Below are positions 23,944-36,762 of a DNA stretch of 64,000 nucleotides, in pieces. Within the stretch, counting starts at the first letter, position 1, and every line of letters starts with the position of its first letter. The notes beneath the pieces were generated by a model, which was not told where the DNA came from, did no database searches, and was given only the letters and a program-made list of their open reading frames with translations. The position numbers and the translations under genes are program-made. This stretch comes from Hevea brasiliensis (taxonomy: Eukaryota; Streptophyta; Magnoliopsida; Malpighiales; Euphorbiaceae), in assembly GCF_030052815.1 (NCBI RefSeq), contig NC_079493.1, positions 62,000,691 to 62,064,690 of the forward strand, read 5' to 3'.

Positions 23944-26464
23944 TGTGACACCCCTTACCCGTGTACAGTATACCCGAGTAAGCAATGTCACACGGTGTAC
24001 CGGCACACTCTATTATACCTTAATTAACTTTTATCATACTTTTGAATATAACTTGTGAAATATAATATCTTTGAGCCATTTTTCAAAATTATAATTTATT
24101 GAGGTTCCGAAGATTTTAAAGAAAATCCGGCAGAGTACCGGCTAAAAATGGAGAAAACAGTTCTTCGGAACCTGTGAAAAACACTTCCAATAACCATATT
24201 CAATCATCTCAAACTCCAATATCATCACAAACTCAATATTTTACAACATCATGTTCTCAATCATCATTTCTCAGGGTACTCATATATAAACAACAAATAA
24301 ATACTCAAATTACTTCCATACATAACAATAAATCTTCATTACTTACATGAACCTCAAAATACATTACATAAGTTCATTTACATATGAGAAAATAGAAATT
24401 TAGTTACAAAATACCAAAATGACACCTAGTGTCCTACCAATGCACTGCAGAAGTTGAGGTGACACGGACATGCGAAGCTGCAGGATGGACTCACCCAGTC
24501 TGTGGTCTACTGGGCTCACGATCTGTATCTCCAGAACCTACGCGTGACAAAAGCAACGCGCTAAGCAATAATGCTTAGTGGTGCAATAATAAAATAAAAG
24601 AAATAGCAAGAAAACATATATGTAGTGAATGTATATGTTTTATTCGTTTTGAATTCGTACATCATTAACTTTGTCCACTTTCATTCATTTGGTTGCCCAA
24701 GTAACCTACACTAGACGCATTTGGATAAGCGGGTAAAGCGCACTTTGGGTATCAAGTACCTCGGGCCGTCACACCATCGGTCACATGTGTATCTCCCGGT
24801 GTGCAACAGAACAGCTAACAAGCTGTAAATTATATTAGGCACGAGGCCACATCTCAATACAAGGTCAGAATGGCTAAAAGCCATGAAATCATAGAATGGC
24901 ATAATGCCATGTGCAGTACTGCTAACTGAACCCTATTGGCATGCCAAACTATCCAAACCAATCTTGTTAGGTATACTAGGGCATTTGATACTTTTGAATT
25001 CTTCAAATTTTGAATTTCAAGTTTTGGTGTCACTATTCACCTCATTGGTCAACAAAAATGTTGACTTTTTGATAGAAAATAGGTACATTAGTTTTAACAC
25101 TCCCAATGTGCCACATTTTACATTTAAAACTTGTTGGAATTGAGCACCCATACCATTTCTAAACTTAAAACCAAGAGGGCAGAATTTTCAGTTTTTGAAG
25201 CCTAACTTTACTGTTCCATTAAGCACTGTTGCAGTGGGAATTTGAGGAAATGGTAAACATGAAAGTTATCCCTTATTTTGTCTAGTTGAATTTCATTTTT
25301 TGAATCACTCCATTTGGAGTTTTGTAGCTCCAGATATGGTCCAAAAACCACAGCTGGCCGGATTGGAAAAACTGCAGAATTACCAAATCTACAGTACCAT
25401 GAACAGTGAGTGTGACTGCCATTTTGGTTAGGTTCTGGTCATAATTTGGGGTAGGTTTCTTCATGAAAGTTGTTTGTCTATGTCTTAACTTGTTTCTGTA
25501 AATATTTCAGGTCAGTCAACCATATCTACAGTGAGTTATGGCCAAATGAACAGTTACTGTTCATTTAGTCATTCTGCAGAATCAGTTTGCAGGATATCCG
25601 GATTGGGGCCAACTTTTGGTCCACTTGCTTTGGTCTTTTGGGCATGGTTTCTTCAGAAAAAATGTGCCATTATGAGTCTAGTTTCATGTCCAATTGGCCA
25701 AACACCAATTGGACCTACACAGCCAAAGTTATGGCTGTCCAAGTGGGCTGGAATCACAGCCACCCTTGCTACTGTCCCTAGGCAGCCTACACATTTCACT
25801 TTGCCATGCCATATTTCAGTCCAAATTATGGTCAACTTACCTCAAATGGTCACTAATTGACCATTAGAATGTTCTTTAACCATTTCATAAGCCAAGTCCA
25901 CATTTTACTCCCAAAACCCTAGTTCAAATTCATGGTTTACACAATTTACTTTAGTTAGCTACTAATTCATTATTCTTATGTTTATAAACTTCAAACATGA
26001 TTTCTAGTTCAATCCAAGTTCATCAAAAATACTCATTCCTATTCCTTCAATAGGGCTGCCGAAATCCATAGTGTGTATACACATAATTTTTGTTCATTTA
26101 AGTGACAAATTTTTACTCAATTCAAGTTACTAACATGGAAATAAAGAGCTTAAGTATATATGTGCACTAACCTCTTTGTAGGGCAGAATTTTCCAAGCTT
26201 CAATTTCACTTTCTTTTGTTTTCTTGGCTGCCAAACACTCTAGCAAGGTTGGGTGACAAATTTTAGTGAAGACAACTAGGGCTTTTGGTGGAAGAAAGCT
26301 AGGGAAAATCAAGCTTGAAAAAGCTTGCAAATAGGTAACAATGGTGGAGGTTCACGGCAAGAGGAAGAAAAAGAAAGAGAAGTCTGATTTTCTTTCCATT
26401 TTCCAGCCCATTTTGGCTTTTTAAACACATTTATGCCATGTGTCAACACTTGAGTGGGTAAAGG
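23944..26464 (-). repeat. Tek-A LTR, 5'-truncated
   Basis: This LTR begins TGTGACACCCCTTACCCG in antisense, and runs through the hairpin (24561-24578) and putative donor in sense at 26171 (AAAGAG|GTTAGTGC). It ends at AAAGG, where a plus-strand Tek-B LTR begins cleanly. About 0.6 kb of the sense 5' end is missing. The first five flanking bases are GTGAG. No gene is seen. Confidence 0.85.
24561..24578 (-). other. Conserved LTR hairpin (Tek-A)
   Basis: CTAAGCA-ATAA-TGCTTAG is a perfect 7-bp stem followed by TGGTGC. Confidence 0.7.
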
Positions 26465-27044
26465 TGTAACACCCCTAAGTTCGGTAGTGCGTTCTGCTGC
26501 TCCGGTGAGCAATGTTGTCCGGACAGCTTGGATGCCTAGAACTACACTTCAATATGAGTGAGGAGACATAAAATAATGAAATACAAGAAAAGAAAATACA
26601 AGAAAAACAAAGGAAAAATAATAGCAAAGAAATGTAACCAAGTTAAGCGAGCCGGGAACCCTAGCGATGGGGGACCGCACCGGGAAGTCACGGCGTGGAC
26701 CGTTAACTAGCCACGGATGCGGGAACCACGGAAAACATTTTTAGGACTTAAATAGACCCTTATTGAAGAATAAATCTCATTAGAAAGATAAAAAAAAATT
26801 AAATAATTAGTACAAAGAAAAGTGAGAAATCGAAAAACAGACAAAACCCGGTGTTACCGAAAAATCGGGAATGCAACCCGAACAGGGGCATTATGGTCAT
26901 TTGACATCCCGAATTGTCTTTTGACCTAAATGTCCATAAAAATAAATAATATTACACTTAGAAAATATAATGAAAAATTAATTTGGTGATACCTAAAGTA
27001 AATAGCTAAAATTATGGGTTAATGTGGGATAAATGAACAATTAA

Positions 27045-27055
27045 CATATAATATG
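27045..27055 (+). promoter_or_regulatory. Possible TATA box of Tek-B LTR
   Basis: CATATAATATG lies about 295 bases before the putative splice donor. The equivalent position of 54037-57983 reads AAAATATG in sense. The position is plausible for U3/R, but the start site is unknown. Confidence 0.35.
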
Positions 27056-29470
27056 ATTTAAATTTGGTGAGTGGACCACTTGGGATTAATCAAACACTAA
27101 ATGGGGCAGGTGTAAGTCCACTACACCATCTGCACATCATCTTCTCCAAATTTTCTTCACCATGCCGAAATGAAGGATGGGAAAATCCTCCATTGTCATT
27201 TTGTGTAAAGCTTCCTCCACTCCTCCATTTCAACTCCAATCACTTAGGTTCCTTCATTAAAGATTATCTACACATCATAAGGAAGAGCTTGATACCAAAA
27301 TCAAGAAGTTTGGTGAAGGTTTAGCAAGTTACAACCATAGGTAAGTTTACATTTTTGAATGTTGCTTTGTTAAACTTTGTGTACATGTTATGGGTGTTGG
27401 ATTTGTGAAGAAATTTTTTAAGTTTGAAGAGTTATTGAGATGTTCATTTTGGACAGCCATGGAGTTATGTATTTGATGAAATATTTGTGCATATATTTGA
27501 TGAGAAATTATGTTGGTTATGGTGATTTAATATCCTAGTAAATTATTCCATATGTATATGGTGATTTTTGCACTTGAATGGAAATTGATGAATTGTAGGA
27601 CACTTTGGTGTTGAAGAACATTTTCGGCAGCCTTGGGATTCTTGGATAAATGTATGTGTTCATGAAGGTGTTGGCAGAAATATTGACATTAAGGTTGATG
27701 GATATGTATATAGATTGATTGTGTAAAGTGTATGTAAGAACTAGTAAGGTTTAGGTGTATATGTGATTGTACTTAGACTTTGTAAATGTGAGTTTTAATT
27801 GGTGTATTAAGGATGTTTGTAATCTGCCCAAAGTGATGTTAATGTAAAGTGGAATATGGTTTTGGTAATGAACCAAAACAGAATTGGTAAGGGAAGTGGA
27901 CATATAGTAATATAAGTGTGTAATTGATGTATGTTAAGTAAGGTAGTTAAGGGCAGTATGTATTTTAGTCTATACCTTTACATGTGTAACCTCAATTGGT
28001 ATGAGACCAATTGGAGGTAAAACTAGGCACAAAATGTGCCAACTTTCATTGAGAAAGCATACCAAAATTCTGCTTGCAAGGTGACATCAAAAATGACCAA
28101 TTCGGATTAAGTACAATTGAAACCTGAAAACTGACCAATTGGGCAGCAGTTAGTGTTTAGGCCATAACTCACTCAAAACAGATCCAATTGACCTAAAATT
28201 TTAACCATGAATAGTTAAGACCCATACCTACAAGTCTTATGAAGACACAAAAGCCCAGAAATGACCAGAAGTAAGTCAAAAAGCTTGCACAAGTTCGGGT
28301 CCAAAAACTGGCCGAACCAAAGTTGACCAAATTGACCTAAAATTGACCTAATTTGATGCCATTTGACCAGCAATAGTATAATGACCATAACTTGGTCTAC
28401 ATAACTCGGATTGACCTGAAATTTTGCCCCGCGTGCAATAAGACATAGATCTACAAGTTTGTAGTTTTGACTGAAACCCGAAAACTGAGGGAACTAGGTC
28501 ATCCGGCTAGGTCAAACTAGTATCCCGGAATCCAGCAAGTTGCATTAAAATGCACTAAACAAGGAAATGAGTTTGGTAAAACGTACCAACCCTAAAACCC
28601 TATCGAATGTGACATATTAATGACACTAAAACCTAATTTACCTAAAACGCATCGAGGGTCAGTATATTAGGTGATTGAGCAAATAATAGCCTTCAGTGAA
28701 TTACTTATCGAACATTATCGTTAGAGACAGTTTAATTTAGTACTGAAACACTTCAAATTGTGTTTCTCAGTTACCAAAGACTTAGGAAAAGGGAAGGAAA
28801 CACTGAGTCCAGACCAAGAGACAATTATCAGAGGTTTGTGCACAACAACTATTTCTTTTGAATTATTTTCAATTGAAATAAATTATGACTATTTGCATAT
28901 TATTATTTTAAGTTGTGAAATTGTGAAAAATGGTTTGAAAGATATTTGATGGATACTTATTGATTGAAAAGCACTGTAATTGGTTTGAAACCACAGCTAT
29001 CATGTACATTGATTGTATTCCTCGCTAGCTTGTCTAGTGGGATGAATTGAATTCCCTCTCTGGCTGAAGTGTTGAGGTGTGTGCCTGTTGAGGACGAATA
29101 GAATGAGTACTCATATTTTTGCTAGCTAGCTATGTTATTCCTCATTAGTCATTGACTTTTGGGATGAATTGAATACCTCATTTGCCATCGACATTTGGGA
29201 TGAATTGAATTTGGGAACATGATTAAGCTGTGTGTGATTTATTGATATGTATTGTGAGATTGTGAAATGAATTTAAACTCTTATTGACATATACTGTCTT
29301 TTGACTTCAACCATGATCTGACTTACTGAAATTTATTGTGATATTGAGAAATGGAGTTTAAATTCTCGTCGACAATTATTATCTTCAAATTACCTATGGT
29401 TTTAAGTATCCACTATTTACATGACTTATGAATTGTGATTTAAATTGTATTTGGTTGATGTTGTGCACCA

Positions 29471-29487
29471 CTGAGACATTGTCTCAA
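29471..29487 (+). other. Conserved LTR hairpin (Tek-B, sense copy)
   Basis: CTGAGA-CATTG-TCTCAA keeps five of six pairs. The invariant GCACCA precedes it in sense. Confidence 0.6.
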
Positions 29488-30111
29488 CGATAGCTTTATT
29501 CTTTGTCGCAGTAAGCAGACAGCAGATTAAGTCGCTAGTACCTCCAGCGAGAGACTACCGGGTATAATGAGTATACTAGTATTTTGTATTTTGTAATGTA
29601 ATGTATGTTCACTGTATTTACATATTGTTTTTGGTTTTGAGCAGTTGTAAATTAAAATTGTACATTGAAGTTGCAAAGTAAATTATGAGATATTTTGACT
29701 TGTAAAAATTGTATTATATTTTCTCTATCTCAGTCCTTGAAAAATTACTGTGAATTTGACTTGAGAAATGTGTTGGGTTGAGAAAAATGTTGAAGTTGAG
29801 ATTTGGAAATTTATTGAAGTGCTTTTTTACAGGTTTTCTGAAGAACTGTTTTATCCAAAATACAGAGGGCACTCTGCCAAAATTTTTACAGAAATTCCAA
29901 ATAAGTCAAATGTGTCAGTTCTATTACTTCAGTTCAAAAAGGTTTTTAATACCTGTAAATAGTGCTCACCACTGTAAAAGAAGTAAGAAAAGTTTTTAAA
30001 ATCCCTTGTAGTGTATTTAATGGGTTATCAGTAGACGGAGTTGGTAATTCATTAGGTATACTACGGGATCATGTTATGCCTTACAGAGGGGTAGGGTGTG
30101 ACATACTTTAG

Positions 30112-30123
30112 TGGTATCAGAGC
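30112..30123 (+). other. Primer-binding site (iMet type), Tek-B plus
   Basis: TGGTATCAGAGC lies eight bases after the LTR end GTGTGACA. Confidence 0.9.
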
Positions 30124-30293
30124 AAAGTTTTTAAATTCTGTTTTCACCTGTTATTTGATTATTCTTTCTTCATAGTACAACTGCTTAATATCATTGTTTG
30201 ATACATACAGTACATTACATTATAAATATGCATTAACGGGAGGAAATCTCCTTGTATTATTGGTTCAGGAGATCTAAAATCCTCACATTGAAT

Positions 30294-31112
30294 ATGGAAG
30301 AGGGACATCGTTCAGTCGATCAATCTATTGAGGCTGAGGTGCAAGGGGATGCCCCAGGCCTACAAAATGTTAGTGGTTCGGCTGACCCTGCGATCTGCAG
30401 ATTTCTGCTCGATTCGCTCGATAGATGGTGCAATGTTCCAACAAATGGTGGCAATGTGCCTACTCAAGTCCCAATACTGAGACACGGTGGTACAACCACA
30501 ATCTCCTACTAGGCGTTATGATAAATTGATGAAGTATGGGGCTCTGAGTTTAAGGGACGATAGATCCTCTAGAAGTGAGCAGTGGTTAGAGAGGATGGAT
30601 AGGGTATTCAAGAAGAAACTGCATTGTGCAGAGGAGCTCGGTTGAATACTCGGTGTCTTTTATTCTGGGGATGCTTATGACTGGTGGAAAACCATTCCCC
30701 ACAGTCTCGTAGAACCTGCAGTGCTGACCTAGAATGACTTTCTTAGGGAATTCATACAGAAATATGTCCCTGATGCTTATGTAGACCAAAAGCTGCAAGA
30801 GTTCCTAAGTTTGAAACAAGGCGGCAGATCAGTGGCTGAGTATGAAAGGGAATTTTCCCACCTTAGCCATTATGTAGTGAGTCTACTCTCTACCAGCAGG
30901 GAGAGATGCAAGAGATTTGAAACTGGCTTGAAGCCCAGTATCAGAGTACAAGTAGTCGGCTTCAAACACACTAACTTCTCTGAACTTATTTCTCAAGCCC
31001 TAGAGTTGGAAAGAATTGAGATTGAGACTGTTCCTGGGAAAAAGAAATCAGAGAAGACAGATAAAGAGGGAAAGTCAGTAGAAAAGAGTTCCAGTGGTCA
31101 TACTGTCGAAAA
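30294..31112 (+). pseudogene. Tek-B gag, truncated
   Basis: The start MEEGHRSVDQSIEAEVQGD is at 30294. Frameshifts follow, then a stop where relatives have tryptophan (TAG near 30728). The capsid-type segment LKQGGRSVAEYEREF and FETGLKPSIRVQVVGF is present, with a lysine/glutamate linker after it. At HT (near 31105) it breaks and joins LTR interior through the filler TCGAAAA. The zinc knuckles are lost. The minus-strand relative at 58816-60262 shows what is missing. Confidence 0.85.
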
Positions 31113-32341
31113 TGTACATGTTATGGGTGTTGGATTTGTGAAGAAATTTTTTAAGTTTGAAGAGTTATTGAGATGTTCATTTTGGACAGCCATGGAGTTA
31201 TGTATTTGATGAAATATTTGTGCATATATTTGATGAGAAATTATGTTGGTTATGGTGATTTAATATCCTAGTAAATTATTCTATATGTATATGGTGATTT
31301 TTGCACTTGAATGGAAATTGATGAATTGTAGGACACTTTGGTGTTGAAGAACATTTTCGGCAGCCTTGGGATTCTTGGATAAATGTATGTGTTCATGAAG
31401 GTGTTGGCAGAAATATTGACATTAAGGTTGATGGATATGTATATAGATTGATTGTGTAAAGTGTATGTAAGAACTAGTAAGGTTTAGGTGTATATGTGAT
31501 TGTACTTAGACTTTGTAAATGTGAGTTTTAATTGGTGTATTAAGGATGTTTGTAATCTGCCCAAAGTGATGTTAATGTAAAGTGGAATATGGTTTTGGTA
31601 ATGAACCAAAACAGAATTGGTAAGGGAAGTGGACATATAGTAATATAAGTGTGTAATTGATGTATGTTAAGTAAGGTAGTTAAGGGCAGTATGTATTTTA
31701 GTCTATACCTTTACATGTGTAACCTCAATTGGTATGAGACCAATTGGAGGTAAAACTAGGCACAAAATGTGCCAACTTTCATTGAGAAAGCATACCAAAA
31801 TTCTGCTTGCAAGGTGACATGAAAAATGACCAATTCGGATTAAGTACAATTGAAACCTGAAAACTGACCAGTTGGGCAGCAGTTAGTGTTTAGGCCATAA
31901 CTCACTCAAAACAGATCCAATTGACCTGAAATTTTAACCATGAATAGTTAAGACCCATACCTACAAGTCTTTTGAAGACACCAAAGCCCAGAAATGACCA
32001 CAAGTAAGTCAAAAAGCTTGCACAAGTTCGGGTCCAAAAACTGGCCGAACCAAAGTTGACCAAATTGACCTAAAATTGACCTAATTTGATGCCATTTGAC
32101 CAGCAATAGTATAATGACCATAACTTGGTCTACATAACTCGGATTGACCTGAAATTTTTTCCCGCGTGCAATAAGACATAGATCTACAAGTTTGTAGTTT
32201 TGACCGAAACCCGAAAACTGAGGAAACTAGGTCGTCCGGCTAGGTCAAACTAATATCCCGGAATCCAGCAAGTTGCATTAAAATGCACTAAACAAGGAAA
32301 TGAGTTTGGTAAAACGTACCAACCCTAAAACCCTATTGAAT
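31113..32341 (+). repeat. Fragment of Tek-B 3' LTR
   Basis: This is nearly identical to about 27380-28613. It begins inside the LTR (TGTACATGTTATGGG) and ends after CCCTATTGAATG. Both ends are deletion junctions. No gene is seen. Confidence 0.9.
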
Positions 32342-32408
32342 GATTCTCATCGGATGCAGGCCTCAGTGATTGACCAGCTGCCTCAGATTTACCAGGCTTC
32401 CTACCCCT

Positions 32409-33539
32409 TTATGATGCAAGAGCAGGTCTGTCAGCTTGTGTTGGAGCAACTGTAGTAGTCCTCTTTGGACAATTCTTGATCTGATGTTCTATAGATCCAC
32501 ACCATAAGCATGCACTGATCACTCGCCAACAGTCCCCCTTATTCCACTTCTGGCAGTACAGGCAGGCAGAAGATGCTGGGACTGGTCCCCTGAACACCAT
32601 CTCTGGAGAGCTGCCCACTGATAGTGTGGACTGGTCTCTCCTAGGTGTGAACTATGATCTGGGCCCCTGAGATTGACCCTAACCTTGTGGTTGTCCTGAA
32701 CCCTGAGCAGCAGGACCCTTACTCTTCTTACTGGGAGCAGAAAATGTACTGGACTGACCTGGATCCCTCTTCTGCTGTCTTTCCCTTCTATTTTGTTCAT
32801 TTATTCGGACTCTTTCTACTTTCGTTGCAGCATCAACTAGCTTAGCAAAATCCATAATCTCCAATGCTATTATCATGACTTTGATATTGTCATTGAGCCC
32901 TTCTTCCAACCTTCTACACCTCTCTGCCTCTGTAGGGAGTATCTCCCTCCCATACCGGCTCAGTTTGACAAACTCACGCTCATACTCTACCACTGATAAT
33001 TGCCTCTGTCTCAGACTGATAAATTCGCTTCTTCTCTCTTCTAAATACACTTTACTGACATATTTCTTCCTAAACTCTATGAGGAAGAATTCCCAGGTGA
33101 TCCGTTCCGGTTGCACCTCACTGGTTACTGTGTCCCACCGCTGATATGCATCATCCTGAAGTAGGGACACAGCACCCTCCAGGTTCTGCTCGGGGGTGCA
33201 ATTAAGCTGTTTCAACACTCTGATTGTTCTATCCAACCAGTTTTCTGCTGTCATGGGATCATCCTCCTTCTTCCCAAAGAAATCCACAGCCCCATGTTTT
33301 CGCAATTTTTCCAGATGGGACTTCTGTGCTGTTGGAGGTTGTGGCTGTGGTTGTGGTGGTGGAATTGCCCCCATCATTTGTCGGTAGAATTCGGTCATTT
33401 GCTGGAATAGTGCAAACTGAGGTTGGGCAGGTGCCTCAGCTACTGGTGGAACAGATTCACCTCTGTCTCCAGATTCAGCCCTTGGTAGAGCACGACTCTT
33501 CACCTCTTCATTAACTGCTCTTTGAGAAGCAGGATCCAT
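32409..33539 (-). pseudogene. Tek-A gag with zinc knuckle
   Basis: From the ATG at 33539 (MDPASQRAVNEEVKSR) the frame is open for 286 codons: a proline/glutamine-rich stretch, HLEKLRKHGAVDFFGKKEDD, AENWLDRTIRVLKQLNC, VSLLQDDAYQRWDTV, EFRKKYVSKVYLEERRSEF and LRQRQLSVVEYEREFVKLS. This matches the capsid region used by Tekay/Del-type gags. After two stops (first at 32679) the same frame gives the knuckle CLWCGSIEHQIKNC at about 32470-32515. Reading ends at 32409. The region between 32342 and 32408 is further gag tail. Confidence 0.85.
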
Positions 33540-33650
33540 ATCCTATTCAAAATAAGAAAATAAACAAATCTGCATCAGTGTCATCTCAACACTTACAAAT
33601 GCAATGCAATGGTATGCACTCTATCTAGGCCCAGAAACGCCTAAATCGAT

Positions 33651-33662
33651 GCTCTGATACCA
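33651..33662 (-). other. Primer-binding site (iMet type), Tek-A
   Basis: Sense TGGTATCAGAGC lies five bases after the LTR end. Confidence 0.9.
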
Positions 33663-33667
33663 CTAAA

Positions 33668-36600
33668 TGTGACACTCTTTACCCGTCTACAGTGTAGCAG
33701 AGCAAGATATGCCACACAGTGTGCCGGAGCACCAAATCACATTTCAATTCAATTTACCCTTTTTATTTATTTATTTACACTTTTTAATTAATCTAAATTT
33801 TTTTGCAAATTTTATAGAAAATCAGCAGAGTGCCGGCTGTAAATTGGAAAAATAATTCTTCTGAATCCGTTAAAAACACTTCCAATAAAATCATCACATC
33901 ATTCTCAGTCAACCACCAATATATTCTCAGCAATTTCTCAATTGACTTCAGTATCTCAAAATTTAATTCAATTCATATCATAGTCAACTCAATGAGAAAT
34001 GCTCACATTTATTACTGAACATAGTTCATAGATAATTACATCAAAACCATATTTATATGAATTTATAATATACATTACAGAAGTTTACAAAATACAAAAT
34101 ATTAAAATATCAAAAGTGGCCTAATGTCCTACCAAATGCACTGTAATGTGAGGTGACTCTGGACTCAGTATGCAGCTCTGAAAGTTTACCCTGTCTGATG
34201 TCTGCTGGGCTCCCCAGCTATATCTCCAGTACTTGCTCATGGCAAAAGCGACGCGCTAAGCAATTCTGCTTAGTGGTGACAATACAAAATAAAATAACTA
34301 AAATAAAGTAAATATGCAGAATGTATGTTTACATTTTTGGTAGACTTAATTTCTGGCATTTATTTCAGTATAAGTTGATTAAAATTTTGCAAAATTCATT
34401 ATCATTGCCTGAGTAACCCATACTAGACAACTGGACTGGATAAACTAGTAAACTGGCACTTGATACTAAGTACCTCGGACCATCGGTCACATTGTGTTTC
34501 CCGGTGTGCAACAGAATAGCTAATAAGCTGTAATAATCATCAAGGATATAATTCAAGTATAATGACTCAATTAACATAGCCAAAGGCTTTTATGTCATGG
34601 AATGGCACGTGAGGCCATAAAACACAAAATAACATGAAGCCATATGTAGTATTGCTAACAGAACCCTATTGGCATGCCAACCTATCCAAACCAATCTTGC
34701 TAGGTATACTAGGGCATATTACACTTTTAAGTTTCACAATTCTTGAAATTTAAGTTTTGGGTTACTATTCAATTCATTAGTCAACAAAATGTTGACTTTT
34801 ACATGGGCAATAGGTACATTGGTTTTAATATTCCCAACATACCATATTTTGCATTCTAAAATTGTTGGTATTGGTTGCCAATACCATTTCTAAGCTTAAT
34901 GGTAATTGTTCAAAATTTTCAGATTTCAAGCTTTGTATTTACTATTCCATTAGTCATTTTTGTAGTGGGAATTTGGAAAAATGATCAACATGAAAGTTGT
35001 TTCTTATTTTGTCTAGTTATATTTCCTTTTTTGAATCACTCCATTTGGAGTTTTGTAGCTCAAGTTATGGCCCAAAAACCACAACTGCCCGGATTATAAT
35101 TTTTCCAGAATTTCTGGACAGACCAAATCTACAGTAATTTGAGCAGTGACTGCAAGTCACTTTTTGAATATGTTGTGGTCATAATTTGAGTTAGGTTTCT
35201 TCATGAAAGTTATAGGTCTATATCTTAGATTGTTGCTAGTAAAATTTTAGGTCAATTGGACCTTTCTACACTGAGTTATGACCAAATGACTAAACACTAT
35301 TTATTTGGTCATTTTACCTAGGCAGATTGCAGGTCATCCGGATTAGGGCAATCTTTATGTCAACTTGGTTTGATTTTCTGGGCATGGTTTCTTCACCCAA
35401 GTTGTGCATTATGTGTCTAGTTTCATGTCTAATTGGCCTTGCACTAATTGAACTTCTACAATTCCAGTTATTGCTACCCAAACCTGCTGGACTCATGCCC
35501 AGTCCTGCAGGTCACCAAGGGCAGTCACACCAAACTCAATTCCCACTACACAACCCACTTCATTTTTTATTCAAACAAAATAAAATGGTCACTAACTGAC
35601 CATTAAAACCTACTTTCATCATCACATGATCAAAGTCTCATTTTCATCCCAAACCCTAACTCAACTATCTCAAACCATGCATTACAACTTGCATTTCATT
35701 ACTCCATTTAAAAGATTAATACTAAGGGCAACAATACTACCATTTTAACTCCATGAAAATCATCAAAATCTTACCCCAACCAAAGCTGCCGAAAATATGG
35801 GATGAGCATACACATGGTATTTATTAAATTTCTTTGTAATTTTGCACTCAATCATACTCCCTTAACATGAATTTAAAGAGAAAATCAAGATTAGGTCACA
35901 AACCTCTAATGGAGTGAAATTCCAACTTGCTAGGGTTCTTCTTTTTCTTTTCTTTTTGCTCCCAAAAAACTCACCAAGATATAAGAATAAGAATTTGTGA
36001 TGGGAACACAGGGTTTAGTGGGTGAAAAACTATGGAAATCAAGCTTTGAAATGCTTGACAATGGTGGCCATGGAGGGAGAGTGAGACGGCAAGGAAGAAG
36101 GATAAGAGGTTTTTTATTTTTTTTTCTTTTGTTTTCTACCCATTAAGTCTTTTTAAACATATTAGTGCCATGTGTCAACATGTGATTGGGTGGGAGAATA
36201 GTAATGACATCATAATGATGTCATAATCCTCTTTTTTTCTCATTTTTTATCCTTGTCTATTTAATTTCAATTAAATTTTTAACAATATTTATTCACATTT
36301 TATGTCATATAAATTATTTACATAAATAGACAAGTTGGTCAAAAATCATCTCTAAAGACGAAATGACCAAAACGCCCTCCGTTTGGCTTAACGAGCCAAA
36401 ATTGTGTGTACCGATAGAAAAATTTTTCTAAGCATTTTCTTAGCATTCTAATGCCATAAGAACCTCTATGACCCTTCTCTAGAGTCCCAAAAATTATTTT
36501 ATAATTTTTCCCCTGGGTCTAGGGTTGCTAACGGCCTTCACCGTCACTTCTCCTTCAGGTTACTCATCACTGGGGTTTTGGCTCGTTTAACCTTAGTGTA

Positions 36601-36762
36601 TTTCGTTCCTATAAATTTTCATTGATTGTTATGAGCATTATTTAGTTTCTTTATAACTCCTTACTCTAGTCTAATTATAATTTCAAACATTCTAGCTGCC
36701 CAGACCGACATTGGTCACCGAAACAGTAAACTGTATGGACTAGCTAAAGTGAGGATGTTACA
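33668..36762 (-). repeat. Tek-A 5' LTR
   Basis: This 3.1-kb LTR has antisense ends TGTGACACTC and GGATGTTACA. It contains the hairpin (34256-34273), putative donor at 35903 and the repeated GAGTTATGACC-type modules. It is shorter than the 4.45-kb relative at 38859-43313. No gene is seen. Confidence 0.88.
34256..34273 (-). other. Conserved LTR hairpin (Tek-A)
   Basis: CTAAGCA-ATTC-TGCTTAG is a perfect 7-bp stem followed by TGGTG. Confidence 0.7.

Larger units (their letters stand above)
26465..30103 (+). repeat. Tek-B 5' LTR, sense
   Basis: This 3.64-kb LTR starts TGTAACACCCC and ends GGGTGTGACA. A TATA-like CATATAATATG lies at 27045-27055, the putative splice donor CATAG|GTAAGTTT at 27340/27341 and the hairpin at 29471-29487. 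The unit GGGATGAATTGAAT recurs about three times at 29040-29205. It is the only sense-oriented long LTR in full. No gene is seen. Confidence 0.9.
27341..30268 (+). other. Candidate intron from LTR to gag (Tek-B, plus)
   Basis: The donor is CATAG|GTAAGTTT. The acceptor TTGTATTATTGGTTCAG| ends at 30268, with a CATTAAC branch-like sequence upstream at about 30232. The first gag ATG is at 30294. Removal of 2,928 nt would delete most of the LTR leader and the PBS. It is inferred from sequence and recurrence. Confidence 0.5.
26465..32341 (+). mobile_element. Plus-strand Tek-B element, internally deleted
   Basis: This element has a 5' LTR 26465-30103, PBS, gag remnant 30294-31112, then directly a piece of the 3' LTR (31113-32341, matching 27380 to about 28613). 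Protease, RT, RNase H and integrase are absent. It sits inside the Tek-A LTR of 23944-26464, and its right side is cut off at the junction with Tek-A gag sequence at 32342. The two LTR pieces differ at only a few sites. Confidence 0.85.
33543..35903 (-). other. Candidate intron from LTR to gag (Tek-A)
   Basis: The donor in sense is CATTAGAG|GTTTGTGA. The acceptor TTTTCTTATTTTGAATAG| ends at 33543, three bases before ATGGATCC. A CACTGAT branch-like site lies upstream. The 2,361-nt span covers the LTR remainder and PBS. Inference only. Confidence 0.45.
32342..36762 (-). mobile_element. Tek-A element, gag to 5' LTR only
   Basis: The minus-strand order is LTR (33668-36762), PBS, gag (33539 to about 32409). 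All of pol is gone, replaced by the junction at 32341/32342. The right LTR is flanked by CRM-1 leader sequence (TTCTT), while the left Tek-A LTR at 23944 is flanked by Tek-B LTR (GTGAG). The two LTRs therefore do not share a target site. Confidence 0.8.
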
